64,000 nucleotides of DNA, taken from NCBI RefSeq assembly GCF_039871875.1, contig NZ_JBDPMD010000039.1, forward strand, positions 1 through 64,000, given 5' to 3'. The translations under genes and the position numbers were made by a program. The notes under the pieces were generated by a model, which worked only from the letters and a program-made list of their open reading frames with translations, had not been told where the DNA came from and ran no database searches. Below are positions 1-11,150 of the stretch, piece by piece. This DNA comes from Sphaerisporangium sp039871875 (lineage in GTDB: Bacteria; Actinomycetota; Actinomycetes; Streptosporangiales; Streptosporangiaceae). How positions within the stretch are numbered: position 1 is the stretch's first letter; each line of letters starts with the position of its first letter.

Positions 1-119
1 GGGTTGCGGAGGGTTACGAGGTGGGTGGGGTGGGCGGGTGGGGCGATCACTGTGGGTGGTGTTTGCGGTCGGGGCCAGGCTGACATTCGGGCCGGTAGCG
101 ACTAGCGTCTGAGCATGGC

Positions 120-310
120 ACCCGTTCGGGTCCGTGGTTGCGCCGGGCCGATCCCCTTCAGGGGACCGGGCCGGCTAGCCGATGCCAGCCGCAGGCGAAA
201 CGGCCCACGTAAGGCGACTCTTCGTCGACCGATCACGGTGCGGCTTAGAGGTAAGTCCTGCCTTCCCGCAGGGACCAGATGTCCCTCGTCAGAAGAGAAG
301 GGCAGTAGTG
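120..310 (+). ncRNA. Structured leader RNA upstream of hpf, candidate raiA-type motif
   Basis: The first 411 bases contain no convincing gene. From about 120 to 310 the plus strand has several local hairpins: TCCCC/GGGGA around TTCA at 152-165, a CGAC/GTCG hairpin near 217-230, and GTCCTGC/GCAGGGAC near 256-276, separated by purine-rich linkers. Conserved RNA motifs called raiA and raiA-hairpin are known upstream of hibernation-factor genes in Actinobacteria and Firmicutes, and this element ends about 100 bases before such a gene. I assign it from position and foldability, not from a covariance match. It could instead be an ordinary long 5' leader. Confidence 0.4.
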
Positions 311-411
311 GCATGGAGCCGCGAACCCCTCAGCAGGCGGATGTGGGGACGAAGACCAGGTCGGCCGAACGGGTGCTCTCCTCTGCAGTCGAGACGAAGG
401 GGGGCCTTTGA

Positions 412-1068
412 GTGGACATCATCGTCAAGGGACGGCACACCAGTGTGAGTGACCGGTTCCGCGATCATGTGACGACGAAACTGGCCAGAATCGAGCGACT
501 GGACAGCAAGCTCATTCGAGTGGACGTGGAGGTGTCCAAGCAGGCGAACGTGCGCGCGCAGGACGAACGCGAGCGGGTCGAGCTGACGATCCACTCCAGG
601 GGGCCGGCCATCCGTGCCGAGGCCTCCGCCGATGATCGTTTCGCGGCGCTGGACATCGCGCTCGGCAAGCTGGAGGGTCGACTCCGGCGGATCGCCGACC
701 GGCGCAAGGTCCATCACGGCAACCACTGCCCCCCCTCGGTGGCCGAGTTGACCTCCGCTCTTGGCGATACGTACACCCCGCTGCCCGAGCCGCTCCCGGC
801 CGAGACCGAGCGGCTCTACGAGCCGGAGGAACGGCCCCGTTCCTCCGACGAGCCGATCGTGCCGATCGAGATGGACGGCGACGGGCCGCTCGTCGTCCGG
901 GAGAAGTTCCACAAGGCCGACCCGATGACCATCGACCAGGCGCTACTGGAGATGGAGCTCGTCGGGCACGATTTCTACCTGTTCCGTGACAAGGAAAGCG
1001 GGCATCCCAGCGTCGTGTACCGCCGTGTCGGATACGCGTACGGCGTTCTGCGGCTAGAAGAACAATAA
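412..1068 (+). CDS. hpf: Long-form ribosome hibernation promoting factor (HPF/RaiA family)
   Basis: The 218-residue protein has the two-part layout of long HPF. An N-terminal RaiA/YfiA domain (about residues 1-105, starting MDIIVKGRHTSVSDRFRDHV) binds the 30S decoding region. The C-terminal domain (about 155-216, with HKADPMTIDQALLEMELVGH and FLFRD-like YLFRDKESG) drives 100S dimer formation in this family. It would store and protect 70S ribosomes in stationary phase. GTG at 412 is chosen because the family's first strand begins exactly there. A long structured leader precedes it and a response regulator follows 136 bp downstream in the same direction. Length and both domains are intact, so the call is secure. 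Confidence 0.95.
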   Translation: MDIIVKGRHTSVSDRFRDHVTTKLARIERLDSKLIRVDVEVSKQANVRAQDERERVELTIHSRGPAIRAEASADDRFAALDIALGKLEGRLRRIADRRKVHHGNHCPPSVAELTSALGDTYTPLPEPLPAETERLYEPEERPRSSDEPIVPIEMDGDGPLVVREKFHKADPMTIDQALLEMELVGHDFYLFRDKESGHPSVVYRRVGYAYGVLRLEEQ

Positions 1069-1204
1069 CCTCCGCGTTCGAAGATCCTCTCGACCATCCC
1101 CGTACCCGGGAAAGCCGTGTAATGATGGCGGTTCCGACGGCGCGGGAGCATCGCGCGGCAGGGACGATCCCCCCGGCGCGACCGGTTCCCCACGAGGAGG
1201 AGGC

Positions 1205-1909
1205 GTGACGCAGACCGACGAAACGGCCGGCCGTTCCGGGCGTGACGAGCCGATCCGCGTGCTGATCGTGGACGATCACGCGCTGATCCGGCGGAGCCTG
1301 GATCTCGCGCTGACCGCGGAGCCGGACATCGAAGTGGTCGGTGAGGCGAGCGACGGTCAGGAGGCGGTCGAGCTTGCCGACCGCCTCCTGCCGGACGTCG
1401 TGCTGATGGACGTCCGCATGCCGCGTCAGGGCGGCATCGAGGCCACCAGGGCGATCAAGGCGTCCGTGCCGAGCTCGCGCGTCATCATGCTGACCGTGAG
1501 CGACGAGGAGGAGGACCTCTTCGAGGCGATCAAGGCGGGGGCCACCGGCTACCTGCTGAAGGACGTCCAGATCGACGAGGTCCCCGACGCCGTGCGCGGT
1601 GTGCACGAGGGCCAGTCGCTGATCAACCCGGCGATGGCCGCCAAGCTGATCAGCGAGTTCGCGAACATGAGCCGCAAGGAGGCCGAACGGCCCCCGCAGC
1701 TCCCCGTCCCGCGGTTGACCGACCGCGAGATGGAGGTCCTGCGGCTGGTGGCCAAGGGCATGAACAACCGCGAGATCGCCAAGCAGTTGTTCATCTCCGA
1801 GAACACCGTGAAGAACCACGTACGCAACATCCTGGAGAAGCTCCAGTTGCACTCCCGCATGGAGGCCGTCGTCTACGCGGTGCGCGAACGCCTCCTCGAG
1901 ATCACCTGA
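1205..1909 (+). CDS. NarL/LuxR-family response regulator
   Basis: A 234-residue two-component response regulator. The receiver domain (about 17-135) has the acidic pair D23/D24, phosphoacceptor D69 in LMDVRMP and the conserved lysine in GYLLKD. The C-terminal LuxR/GerE helix-turn-helix (about 167-225) carries LTDREMEVLRLVAKGMNNREI and ENTVKNHVRNILEKL. Phosphorylation should alter its DNA binding. The GTG start follows a strong GAGGAGGAG ribosome site at 1194-1203. No histidine kinase gene is adjacent, so it is an orphan here or its kinase is elsewhere. The gene ends three bases before the convergent YcaQ-like gene. Target genes cannot be named from sequence. Confidence 0.93.
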   Translation: MTQTDETAGRSGRDEPIRVLIVDDHALIRRSLDLALTAEPDIEVVGEASDGQEAVELADRLLPDVVLMDVRMPRQGGIEATRAIKASVPSSRVIMLTVSDEEEDLFEAIKAGATGYLLKDVQIDEVPDAVRGVHEGQSLINPAMAAKLISEFANMSRKEAERPPQLPVPRLTDREMEVLRLVAKGMNNREIAKQLFISENTVKNHVRNILEKLQLHSRMEAVVYAVRERLLEIT

Positions 1910-1912
1910 CGC

Positions 1913-3151
1913 CTACAGGCCCGCGCCGCCGCCCTGCCGCAGGGCGGCGGCCAGCACCGGCGTGAGCTGCGGCGCGGACACCCGCTCCACCCGCACGTCG
2001 TCGCAGCCCACCCAGGCCGCGGCCTCCCAGAGGGCGAGCGCCATGGCCTCGGCGGCGCGGGCACCGGCGCCGGCCTCGAAGCCCACCGTGCGGGCCACGA
2101 GCGTGGTGCCCTCACGGGCCGGGTCGACCCGCCCGATGAGGCGGCCGCCCGCAAGCACGGGCATGGTGAAGTAGCCGTGGACCCGCTTGTCCTTCGGGAC
2201 GTACGCCTCCAGGCGGTGGGTGAAGCCGAACACCCGCTCGGTGCGGGCGCGGTCCCAGACCAGCGAGTCGAACGGCGACAGCGGCGTGGTGCGGTGCCGG
2301 CCACGCGGCACGGTGGCCAGCGCCTCGGGGTCGGCCCAGGCGTTGGCCGTGCCGGCGCCCTTGCCGCGGGCGGCGGGCCAGCCGGCCACGGTGACCGGCA
2401 CCAGCCCGGCCGCGCCGGAGGCCAGCGCCTCGTCGAGCAGGGTGGCGTACGGCCCGCGCACCCGCACGAAGTCCACCAGGTCGGCCCGGGTGGCCACGCC
2501 GAGCGCGGTGCCCGCGATGCCGGTGAGCCGGGTGACGCACTCGGCGTCGGTGAGGTCCTCGGCGAGCAGGGCGGCGGGCACGACACGCTCGGCCGCCTCG
2601 TAGACCCGCCGCCAGCCCACCCGCCGGGTGCAGACCACCTCGCCGATGTCCAGCAGGAACTCCACGGCGATCTTGACGTCCGACCAGTCCCACCAGGGCC
2701 CGCCGTTCTTGGCGCCGCCGAGGTCGGTGGTGGTCACCGGTCCTTCGTTCCTGACCCGCTCGAGCACCTTGTCGATGCTCGCCGGCACCTCGTGCCAGCG
2801 GTAGCGCCGCTCGCGGAAGGCGCGGCGGCGGAAGGAGTACAGCGGCCAGTGCTCGATGGGCAGCACGCACGCCGCGTGGCACCAGTACTCGAAGGCCGCC
2901 GCGGGCTCGTGCCAGTAAGCCCGCTCGACCGCGGCCCGCCCGACCGCGCCGAGCCGCGCGTACGGCACGAGCTCGTGGGAACGGGCGAGCACGGAGATGG
3001 TGTCGAGCTGGACGGCGGCGAGCCGGCGCAGCAGCGCGGCCACCCCGCCCCGGCGGGAGCCGGCGCCGAGGAACCCTTGGGCACGCAGGATGGCGCGGCG
3101 GGCTTCGCCGGCGGACAACTCGATCACAGGGGCGGGGAGGACGCTCGGCAT
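1913..3151 (-). CDS. YcaQ/AlkZ-like DNA glycosylase (winged helix, HTH_42 family)
   Basis: A 412-residue member of the HTH_42/YcaQ family, whose characterised members are DNA glycosylases that unhook interstrand crosslinks and remove bulky alkylated bases. The catalytic Q-phi-D motif of the YcaQ branch is present as VQLDTIS (Q48, D50), and the tandem winged-helix signature WHEPAAAFEYWCHAACVLP lies near 75-95. Some family members are self-resistance enzymes in genotoxin clusters. This copy sits among housekeeping genes, so a general repair role is more likely. GGAGG lies directly against the ATG at 3151, which is unusually close; a GTG eight codons in is an alternative start. Confidence 0.85.
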   Translation of the reverse strand: MPSVLPAPVIELSAGEARRAILRAQGFLGAGSRRGGVAALLRRLAAVQLDTISVLARSHELVPYARLGAVGRAAVERAYWHEPAAAFEYWCHAACVLPIEHWPLYSFRRRAFRERRYRWHEVPASIDKVLERVRNEGPVTTTDLGGAKNGGPWWDWSDVKIAVEFLLDIGEVVCTRRVGWRRVYEAAERVVPAALLAEDLTDAECVTRLTGIAGTALGVATRADLVDFVRVRGPYATLLDEALASGAAGLVPVTVAGWPAARGKGAGTANAWADPEALATVPRGRHRTTPLSPFDSLVWDRARTERVFGFTHRLEAYVPKDKRVHGYFTMPVLAGGRLIGRVDPAREGTTLVARTVGFEAGAGARAAEAMALALWEAAAWVGCDDVRVERVSAPQLTPVLAAALRQGGGAGL

Positions 3152-3311
3152 CCTCCGATGCTAGAACCCGCCACCGACATAACGCTCGCGCCGACGCCGC
3201 CCGGCCGCGCCACGCCCGAACTCGGCGGGAAGTTGAAGGCCCCCCGCGGAGGAGAGGCCGTCCCGCCCGGTCACGCCCCGCGAGCGGGAGCAGGTCCCGC
3301 CCGCGCCGTGG

Positions 3312-3593
3312 TCAGTCCTTGGCGCGCTCGAACGGCGAGTGGTGCTCCTGGACGGCGATTTCGCGCGGCGCGTCCTCGATCACGTCGGAGAAGATGTCGA
3401 AGATCAGGGCGAGCACCCCGCCGATCGCGGTCACCCCGACGCCGACCCAGAACAGGAACCAGTTGGGGCCGATCGTCAGCGCCACGCCGCCGATGGTGAA
3501 CCCCAGGAGGATCACGGTGACGGCCAGCCACGACGTGGGCCGCCCCGCGTGGGACTGACCGCTGTGTGCCTGAGCCGGTGCGCTGTCGGCCAT
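3312..3593 (-). CDS. Small membrane protein, HGxxPAAW family
   Basis: A 93-residue protein with a hydrophilic N-terminus, the family motif in the variant form SHAGRPTSW, and two hydrophobic helices (about 31-52 and 53-75) joined by a short polar turn, then a charged tail. Matching proteins are widespread in Actinobacteria; their function is unknown. The start is ATG 3593, preceded by AAGGAG, rather than upstream in-frame codons that lack a ribosome site. It is transcribed away from secA, with about 280 bp between them holding the divergent promoters. Confidence 0.8.
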   Translation of the reverse strand: MADSAPAQAHSGQSHAGRPTSWLAVTVILLGFTIGGVALTIGPNWFLFWVGVGVTAIGGVLALIFDIFSDVIEDAPREIAVQEHHSPFERAKD

Positions 3594-3876
3594 GCTGACT
3601 CCTTGTCCGCGTTCATACGGCGGTGCCGGGCGAGGGCACGCCGGGGCGGAGGTTCGCGCCCCTTCACCGTCGCACGATATCCAACGTCGCCGCCGGTCGG
3701 CGCGGCCGTACCCGCCCGTCCGGGGAGGGGACCGCGCCACGTGGCCCCGACAGCGTCATTGACGGTGGCTGTGCCGGGTGGTGAAACCGCCTACGATGGC
3801 TATCGGGAACCATGTCTCGTCCTCATTGTCCCGGCCGTCGGGCCGCGGTGCATACCTGCGAGGAGCTTTACGAAAA

Positions 3877-6693
<2,817 letters not shown>

Positions 6694-6706
6694 CAGACGC
6701 ACCTCA

Positions 6707-6741
6707 GACGGGCGCCTCCCCTCGTGGGTGAGGCGCCCGTC
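6707..6741 (+). terminator. Intrinsic terminator of secA
   Basis: GACGGGCGCCTC (6707-6718) pairs perfectly with GAGGCGCCCGTC (6730-6741) around an 11-base loop, 13 bases after the secA stop. There is no clear U-tract, which is normal for high-GC actinobacteria. Confidence 0.85.
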
Positions 6742-6756
6742 GTCGTTCCAGGGTGA

Positions 6757-6935
6757 GTGGGCACGGACCTCCGTCCCAGGGTGGGTACGGGCCTCCTGCC
6801 CGGAGGATGGCACGTGCCTCACGTGCGGAGGGTGGCCACGTGCCTCACGTGCGGAGGGTGGCACGTGCCTCACGTGCGGGGTGTGGGGGTACGTGCCTCA
6901 CGTGCGGGATTGTAGGTACGGGCCTCACCTCACGT
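6757..6935. repeat. Degenerate tandem array of hairpin-forming CACGTG units
   Basis: About seven units of 24-28 bp lie between the secA terminator and the 3' end of the Rv3235-family gene. The best copies read GCACGTG-CCT-CACGTGC (6810-6826 and 6861-6877), a perfect 7-bp stem with a 3-base loop, separated by GGAGGGTG-like spacers. The copies at 6837-6852 and 6891-6904 keep a 5-6 bp stem. The outer copies (near 6759-6774, 6785-6803 and 6916-6935) have drifted in sequence but largely keep the potential to fold. The last unit touches the end of the convergent gene. Confidence 0.85.
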
Positions 6936-7424
6936 CCGCTGGGGCCGTCGGTGGGAGGTCGTGGTCTCGGCGGTCTCGAACTCGGTGCACAGCCAGTGGG
7001 TGCGGCGGCGTTCCAGGCGGAGGGCGAGGACGCGGCTGCGGTCGCCGCAGTGCACGAGCACGCAGAACTCGATGACGTCGTCCTGAGGGCGGGTGATGTG
7101 CGGTCGTCCGACCAGGACACGCCGCGGGGTGTGGATCATGCGACCGGCCCGCACCAGTTCCCCGTACGCCCGCTCGGTGAACCGTCCCGCCACGACACCC
7201 GCCGGTCGCTGCCCGGCCAGGATCTCCGCCACGGCCTGTGCGAGCCCCCGCAGTGCCCGCTCCTCGGGGGCCCGGCCGCCGCCGGCGAACGCCGCTCGCG
7301 GCGGCAGGTGGGCCAGCGCCAGTGCCCCCGCGGTGGGAGAGGCGGATCCGTGGCGGCGGTCGTGCTCGTCGTAGGGCGGCTCGGACGCCGGGAGGGTCAG
7401 CAGCTTCGGGTCGGGTCGGGACAT
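6930..7424 (-). CDS. Rv3235-family protein
   Basis: A 164-residue protein resembling the actinobacterial Rv3235 family, typically encoded next to secA. A disordered, proline-rich N-terminus is followed by a compact C-terminal domain with a helix (EERALRGLAQAVAEILAGQR), the segment GRMIHTPRRVLVGRPHI and a beta-rich end (EFCVLVHCGDRSRVLALRLE, THWLCTEFE). Function is unknown. ATG 7424 (MSRPDP) is chosen over the longer frame because GGAG sits about eight bases upstream. Its 3' end overlaps the tandem hairpin array, so its last codons are part of the repeat region. Confidence 0.75.
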   Translation of the reverse strand: MSRPDPKLLTLPASEPPYDEHDRRHGSASPTAGALALAHLPPRAAFAGGGRAPEERALRGLAQAVAEILAGQRPAGVVAGRFTERAYGELVRAGRMIHTPRRVLVGRPHITRPQDDVIEFCVLVHCGDRSRVLALRLERRRTHWLCTEFETAETTTSHRRPQRT

Positions 7425-7548
7425 CGCATGCTCCGCTGGTGGGGGGACTCGTGACCCACCATGGAGCGCACCACCCGGCCCGGTGATACGCGGGACCGCC
7501 AACTTGTGATCAGCTCGCCCCGGCACGCGCCGGTGGGGGCGCGGGTGT

Positions 7549-8883
7549 TCAGGGATCGGTGGTGGCGGGAGGGGGGTGCTCGCCGGAGTCGGGGTCGGGT
7601 TCGGGGTCGCGGCCCGGGGTGAGGATGTTCAGGTGGCGGATCAGGAAGCTGAAGGCCGTGTAGTACACGGCGGCATAGATGACGCCGATCAGCATGATCA
7701 TGCCGAAGCCGTCGGTGTTGGACTTGGTGGCGTTGAGCGCCGCGTCGATCGCCCCCGCCGAGAACGTGAAGCCGAGGTGGCCGTCCAGGGCCGCGACCAG
7801 GGCCATGGAGAGGCCGGTGAGGAGGGCGTGGATCACGAACAGGAGGGGGGCCACGAAGATGAAGGCGAACTCGATCGGCTCGGTGATGCCGGTGACGAAC
7901 GCCACCAGCGCCGCGGAGATCATGATGCCGCCCACCGCGCGGCGACGGTGCGGTGGCGCGGCGCGCCAGATGGCGATCGCGGCGGCGGGGAGGCCGAACA
8001 TGATCACCGGGAAGAAGCCGGCCATGAACTCCCCGGACCCCGGGGCGCCCCGCAGGTAGCAGGTCAGGTCCCCGGCGAACGCCTTGCCGCCCACCGTGCA
8101 GTCGGGCACCTGGAACCACACGATCGAGTTGAGGAAGTGGTGCAGCCCGAGCGGGATCAGCAGCCGGTTGGCGACGCCGTAGATCCCCGCCCCCACGGTC
8201 GAGTGCTCGGCCAGCCACCGCCCGAACCCGGTCATCCACTCGCCCACCGGCTGCCACGCCAGCCCGAACAGCACCCCGATGACCAGCGCCGCGAACGCCG
8301 TGACGATCGGCACGAACCGCCGCCCGCCGAAGAACGCCAGCCAGGTGGGCAGCTTGATCCGGTGGTACCGCTGGAATAGCAGGGCCGCGGTGATGCCGAT
8401 GACGATGCCGCCGAGCACCCCCGTCGGGTTGCCCGCCGCCAGGTCGATCACCTCGGCGGGCCGCCCGTCCGCGCCCACCACGGTCCGCGCCACCCGTTGG
8501 TGCACCGCGAACCCGGGGTCGGCGTCGAAGAACAGCAGCCGCGACACCCGGTCGAACACCAGGTAGCCGATCAGCGCGGCGAGCGCCGTCGAGCCGTCCG
8601 ACTTGCGGGCGAACCCCACCGCGACGCCGATGGCGAACAGCAGTGGCAGGTTGTCGAACAGCACCCCGCCCGCGCCCCCCACGACCTCCGCCACCTTGTC
8701 CAGGGCCGCGTTGTCCGTGCGCCCGAGCAGGTCGTCCTGCCCGAGCCGCAGCAGCAGGCCGGCGGCGGGCAGCGCCGCGATCGGCAGCATGAGGGAGCGT
8801 CCGATGCGGGACAGGACCGCCATCACCGCGGACCGGGCCGAGGGGGCGCCGGGGAGGCGCACGTCTGCCGAAGAGGTGCTCAT
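7549..8883 (-). CDS. PTS EIIC permease, glucose/N-acetylglucosamine type
   Basis: The 444-residue membrane permease of a sugar phosphotransferase system. It has about ten hydrophobic segments and family landmarks such as LMLPIAALPAAGLLLRLG, FDNLPLLFAIGVAVGFA, a GLHHFLNSIVWFQVP segment and GITEPIEFAFIFVAPLLF. It moves a sugar, most likely N-acetylglucosamine given the DasR-type regulator and SIS enzyme beside it, while the separate EIIB phosphorylates it. In many bacteria these domains are fused; here EIIC is a lone gene, divergent from EIIB and EIIA. The ATG at 8883 follows GGAGGAAG. It lies 31 bases after the regulator gene on the same strand and is probably co-transcribed with it. Confidence 0.9.
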   Translation of the reverse strand: MSTSSADVRLPGAPSARSAVMAVLSRIGRSLMLPIAALPAAGLLLRLGQDDLLGRTDNAALDKVAEVVGGAGGVLFDNLPLLFAIGVAVGFARKSDGSTALAALIGYLVFDRVSRLLFFDADPGFAVHQRVARTVVGADGRPAEVIDLAAGNPTGVLGGIVIGITAALLFQRYHRIKLPTWLAFFGGRRFVPIVTAFAALVIGVLFGLAWQPVGEWMTGFGRWLAEHSTVGAGIYGVANRLLIPLGLHHFLNSIVWFQVPDCTVGGKAFAGDLTCYLRGAPGSGEFMAGFFPVIMFGLPAAAIAIWRAAPPHRRRAVGGIMISAALVAFVTGITEPIEFAFIFVAPLLFVIHALLTGLSMALVAALDGHLGFTFSAGAIDAALNATKSNTDGFGMIMLIGVIYAAVYYTAFSFLIRHLNILTPGRDPEPDPDSGEHPPPATTDP

Positions 8884-8914
8884 CGGCTTCCTCCAGGAAA
8901 GATGGGGGGAGGAC

Positions 8915-9655
8915 TCAGCCCCGCCTGGCCGGGATCTCCAGCACCGTGCGGAGCTGGTACCGGTCGGCGCGGTAGGTCGAGACGCCGAACTCCACGCAGA
9001 CGCCACCCGCGAAGGACCGCCGCTGCAGCATCAGCACGGCCCCGCCCCGCGGCATGCCGAGCAGGTCGGCGTCGCCCGGGTCGGCGATGCCGCCGTCGAT
9101 GGTCAGCTCCCCGGCGTCGAGCACCACCCCGTGCCGCGTCTCGAGCAGCGCGTACAGGGAACGGCCGGTCAGGTCGTGCGAGCCGAGGTCGGGGGCGAAC
9201 GACACGGGGATGTGCGCCCGCTCGATGCACAGCGGGTCGCCGTCGGCCGTGCGCAGCCGCTCGATGAAGTGCACGGCCTCGCCGGGCTGGATGCCGAGCT
9301 CGCGCGCCAGGTGGGCACTGGCCCGGACCACCCGCCGGTCGAGGTCCCGGGAGCCGGGTTCCATGCCGCGGGCCCGCATGTCGTCGCTGAACGAGGTGAG
9401 CCGCAACGCCATCTCGATCTTCGGCCGGGCCACGAAGGTGCCCTTGCCGGCCACGCGGTGCAGGCGCCCCTCGGAGACGAGCTGGTCCACCGCCTGGCGT
9501 ACCGTCATGCGTGACAGGCCGAAACGCTGGCAGAGCTCCCGCTCGGACGGGATGGCCGCGCCGATGGACAGCTCGTTGTTCTCGATGAGGTCGAGCAGGA
9601 TCTCGCGCAACTGGAAGTACTTCGGCACCGGGCTGTCGGGGTCGATCCGGGCCAC
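8915..9655 (-). CDS. dasR: GntR/HutC-family regulator, DasR-like
   Basis: A 246-residue regulator with an N-terminal GntR winged helix (about 8-75: PVPKYFQLREILLDLIEN, SERELCQRFGLSRMTVRQAVDQL) and a C-terminal UTRA effector domain (about 95-240). DasR controls amino-sugar uptake in streptomycetes and responds to glucosamine- or GlcNAc-phosphates. The setting is diagnostic: PTS genes on both sides, an amino-sugar SIS enzyme divergent, and a dre-like palindrome 50 bases before the start. The start is GTG 9655 with a GAGGGGAGG ribosome site. In Streptomyces the orthologue also represses antibiotic pathway genes, which is noteworthy with a biosynthetic cluster starting a few kilobases away. Confidence 0.88.
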   Translation of the reverse strand: MARIDPDSPVPKYFQLREILLDLIENNELSIGAAIPSERELCQRFGLSRMTVRQAVDQLVSEGRLHRVAGKGTFVARPKIEMALRLTSFSDDMRARGMEPGSRDLDRRVVRASAHLARELGIQPGEAVHFIERLRTADGDPLCIERAHIPVSFAPDLGSHDLTGRSLYALLETRHGVVLDAGELTIDGGIADPGDADLLGMPRGGAVLMLQRRSFAGGVCVEFGVSTYRADRYQLRTVLEIPARRG

Positions 9656-9704
9656 CGATCCCTCCCCTCTCGATCTCGTCGGCGGGATGCGTTAGGGTTT
9701 GTGC

Positions 9705-9726
9705 TGGTCTAGTCCGGACTAGACCA
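9705..9726. promoter_or_regulatory. Double dre-like DasR operator
   Basis: A perfect 22-bp palindrome, TGGTCTAGTCC followed directly by GGACTAGACCA, lies between the divergent dasR-like and SIS genes. The known DasR site is built on TGGTCTAGACCA. The left and right halves each match 10 of 12 positions of that core, so the palindrome can be read as two overlapping, mirror-image dre sites. It probably mediates autoregulation and control of both operons. Confidence 0.8.
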
Positions 9727-9813
9727 CAGCTCGGAAATGAGTGTCAACGTACGGACCGGCGACGGATCTATAACGGCCCGATCTCGCCACCCGCAGCCGA
9801 AGGACGCGCCCGG

Positions 9814-10848
9814 ATGACCACCAAGATGCGCAGTGAGATCGCCGAGCAGCCGGCCGCGCTGCGGGCCACACTGGACGCCCTGCTGCCCCGGGTGGACGAG
9901 GTCGAGGCGCTCGCCGCGCGCACCCGCCACCTCGTCTTCGTGGCGCGCGGCACGTCCGACAACGCGGCGGTGTACGGCCGCTACCTGGTCGAGGCGTACG
10001 CCGGGCGCATGGCCGGGCTCGCGGCGCCGTCCATCGCCACCACGTACAAGCGCAAGATCGACCTGTCCGGCGCGCTCGCCGTCGGCCTGTCGCAGTCCGG
10101 GCGCACCGAGGAGATCGTCGAGACCCTCGCCTGGGCCAAGGACTGCGGCGCCGCCACCGTGGCGATCACCAACGGCGGCGCGGGGTCGCCGCTGGCCCAG
10201 GCCGCCGACCTCGCCCTGTGCACCGAGGCGGGTGTCGAGGAGGCCGTCCCGGCCACCAAGACCTACACCACCCAGCTCGCCGCCCTGGCCGTGCTCGCCC
10301 TCGGGCTCGGCGCGGACGTCAAGGCCGACGACCTCGCCCGGGTGCCGGACGCCGTCGAGGAGCTCGTCGCCGACCCCGGCGATCTCGACGCCGTCGTCGA
10401 GGGTCTCGCCGGGGTGGCCGGCGTGGTGGTGTCCGGGCGCGGCATGGCGTTCTCCACGGCGCTCGAGACGGCGCTGAAGCTCAAGGAGGCGTGCTACCTG
10501 CACGCCATGGGGCTGTCGTACGCCGACCTGCTGCACGGCCCGATCGCCGTGGTCGATCGCGACACCCCGGCGCTGCTGGTGGCCGCGGGGGAGGGGCCGA
10601 CGCTGCCCGGCACCGTCGCGCTCGCCCGGCGGGTGACCGGCGCCGGCGCCGCCGCGTACGCCGTGGGCGGCGGCGCGGAGCTCGCGGGGGCCGCCACGGC
10701 GGCGCTGAACGGCCCGGCGCTGCCGGAGTGGGTGGCGCCGATGGGGCTGATCGTGCCCGGCCAGCTCCTCACCGAGGCCCTGGCCCGCCGCCTCGGCCAC
10801 GACCCGGACTCGCCCCGCGGCCTCAACAAGGTCACGCAGACGGAATAG
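9814..10848 (+). CDS. SIS-domain amino-sugar-phosphate isomerase/deaminase (GlmS-C-like, NagB-II type)
   Basis: A 344-residue protein with two SIS sugar-phosphate-binding domains (about 30-165 and 195-335) resembling the isomerase half of GlmS without the glutaminase half. Recognisable motifs are FVARGTSDNAAVYGRYLVE, GLSQSGRTEEIVE and ESATKTYT-like VPATKTYTTQLAAL. Free-standing proteins of this kind act as glucosamine-6-phosphate deaminases (NagB-II) or related isomerases. In this locus it would convert imported amino-sugar phosphate to fructose-6-phosphate and ammonia. It is the first gene rightward from the dre palindrome, followed after 54 bases by EIIB. Deaminase versus another aldose-ketose activity cannot be settled from sequence. 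Confidence 0.82.
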   Translation: MTTKMRSEIAEQPAALRATLDALLPRVDEVEALAARTRHLVFVARGTSDNAAVYGRYLVEAYAGRMAGLAAPSIATTYKRKIDLSGALAVGLSQSGRTEEIVETLAWAKDCGAATVAITNGGAGSPLAQAADLALCTEAGVEEAVPATKTYTTQLAALAVLALGLGADVKADDLARVPDAVEELVADPGDLDAVVEGLAGVAGVVVSGRGMAFSTALETALKLKEACYLHAMGLSYADLLHGPIAVVDRDTPALLVAAGEGPTLPGTVALARRVTGAGAAAYAVGGGAELAGAATAALNGPALPEWVAPMGLIVPGQLLTEALARRLGHDPDSPRGLNKVTQTE

Positions 10849-10902
10849 CCTTGCTTACCCGGTCCGGGAGCGCCGCCGGAGCGGCGTGACGAGGAGGACG
10901 AC

Positions 10903-11139
10903 ATGTCTGCTGACGCGAACGCCATCATCGCCGGGCTGGGCGGCGCCGACAACATCATCGAGATCGAGCCGTGCATCACGCGCCTGCGCACCGAGGTGCG
11001 GGACGCCGCCAAGGTCGACCAGGCCGCGCTGCGCGCCGCCGGGGCGCACGGCGTCATGGCGGCGGGCAACGTCGTGCAGGTCGTCGTGGGCCCGGACGCC
11101 GACACGCTCGCCTCGGACATCGACGACATCATCGGCTGA
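10903..11139 (+). CDS. PTS EIIB, glucose/GlcNAc type
   Basis: A 78-residue free-standing EIIB. The phosphorylated cysteine is C24 in EIEPCITRLR, the signature of the glucose-family EIIB. The fold prediction (helix GLGGADNIIE, strands around C24 and VVQVVVGP) is complete, so this is a full domain and not a fragment. It accepts phosphate from EIIA and passes it to the sugar carried by EIIC. GAGGAGG lies upstream of ATG 10903. A GC hairpin (CGCCGC-CGGA-GCGGCG, 10871-10886) lies just before that ribosome site and may tune translation or separate it from the SIS gene. Confidence 0.9.
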   Translation: MSADANAIIAGLGGADNIIEIEPCITRLRTEVRDAAKVDQAALRAAGAHGVMAAGNVVQVVVGPDADTLASDIDDIIG

Positions 11140-11150
11140 GACCCCGCGCC

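Noticed and set aside
6757..6935. CRISPR array
   Set aside because: Units are contiguous hairpins with near-identical short spacers, no unique 30-base spacers, and no cas genes nearby.
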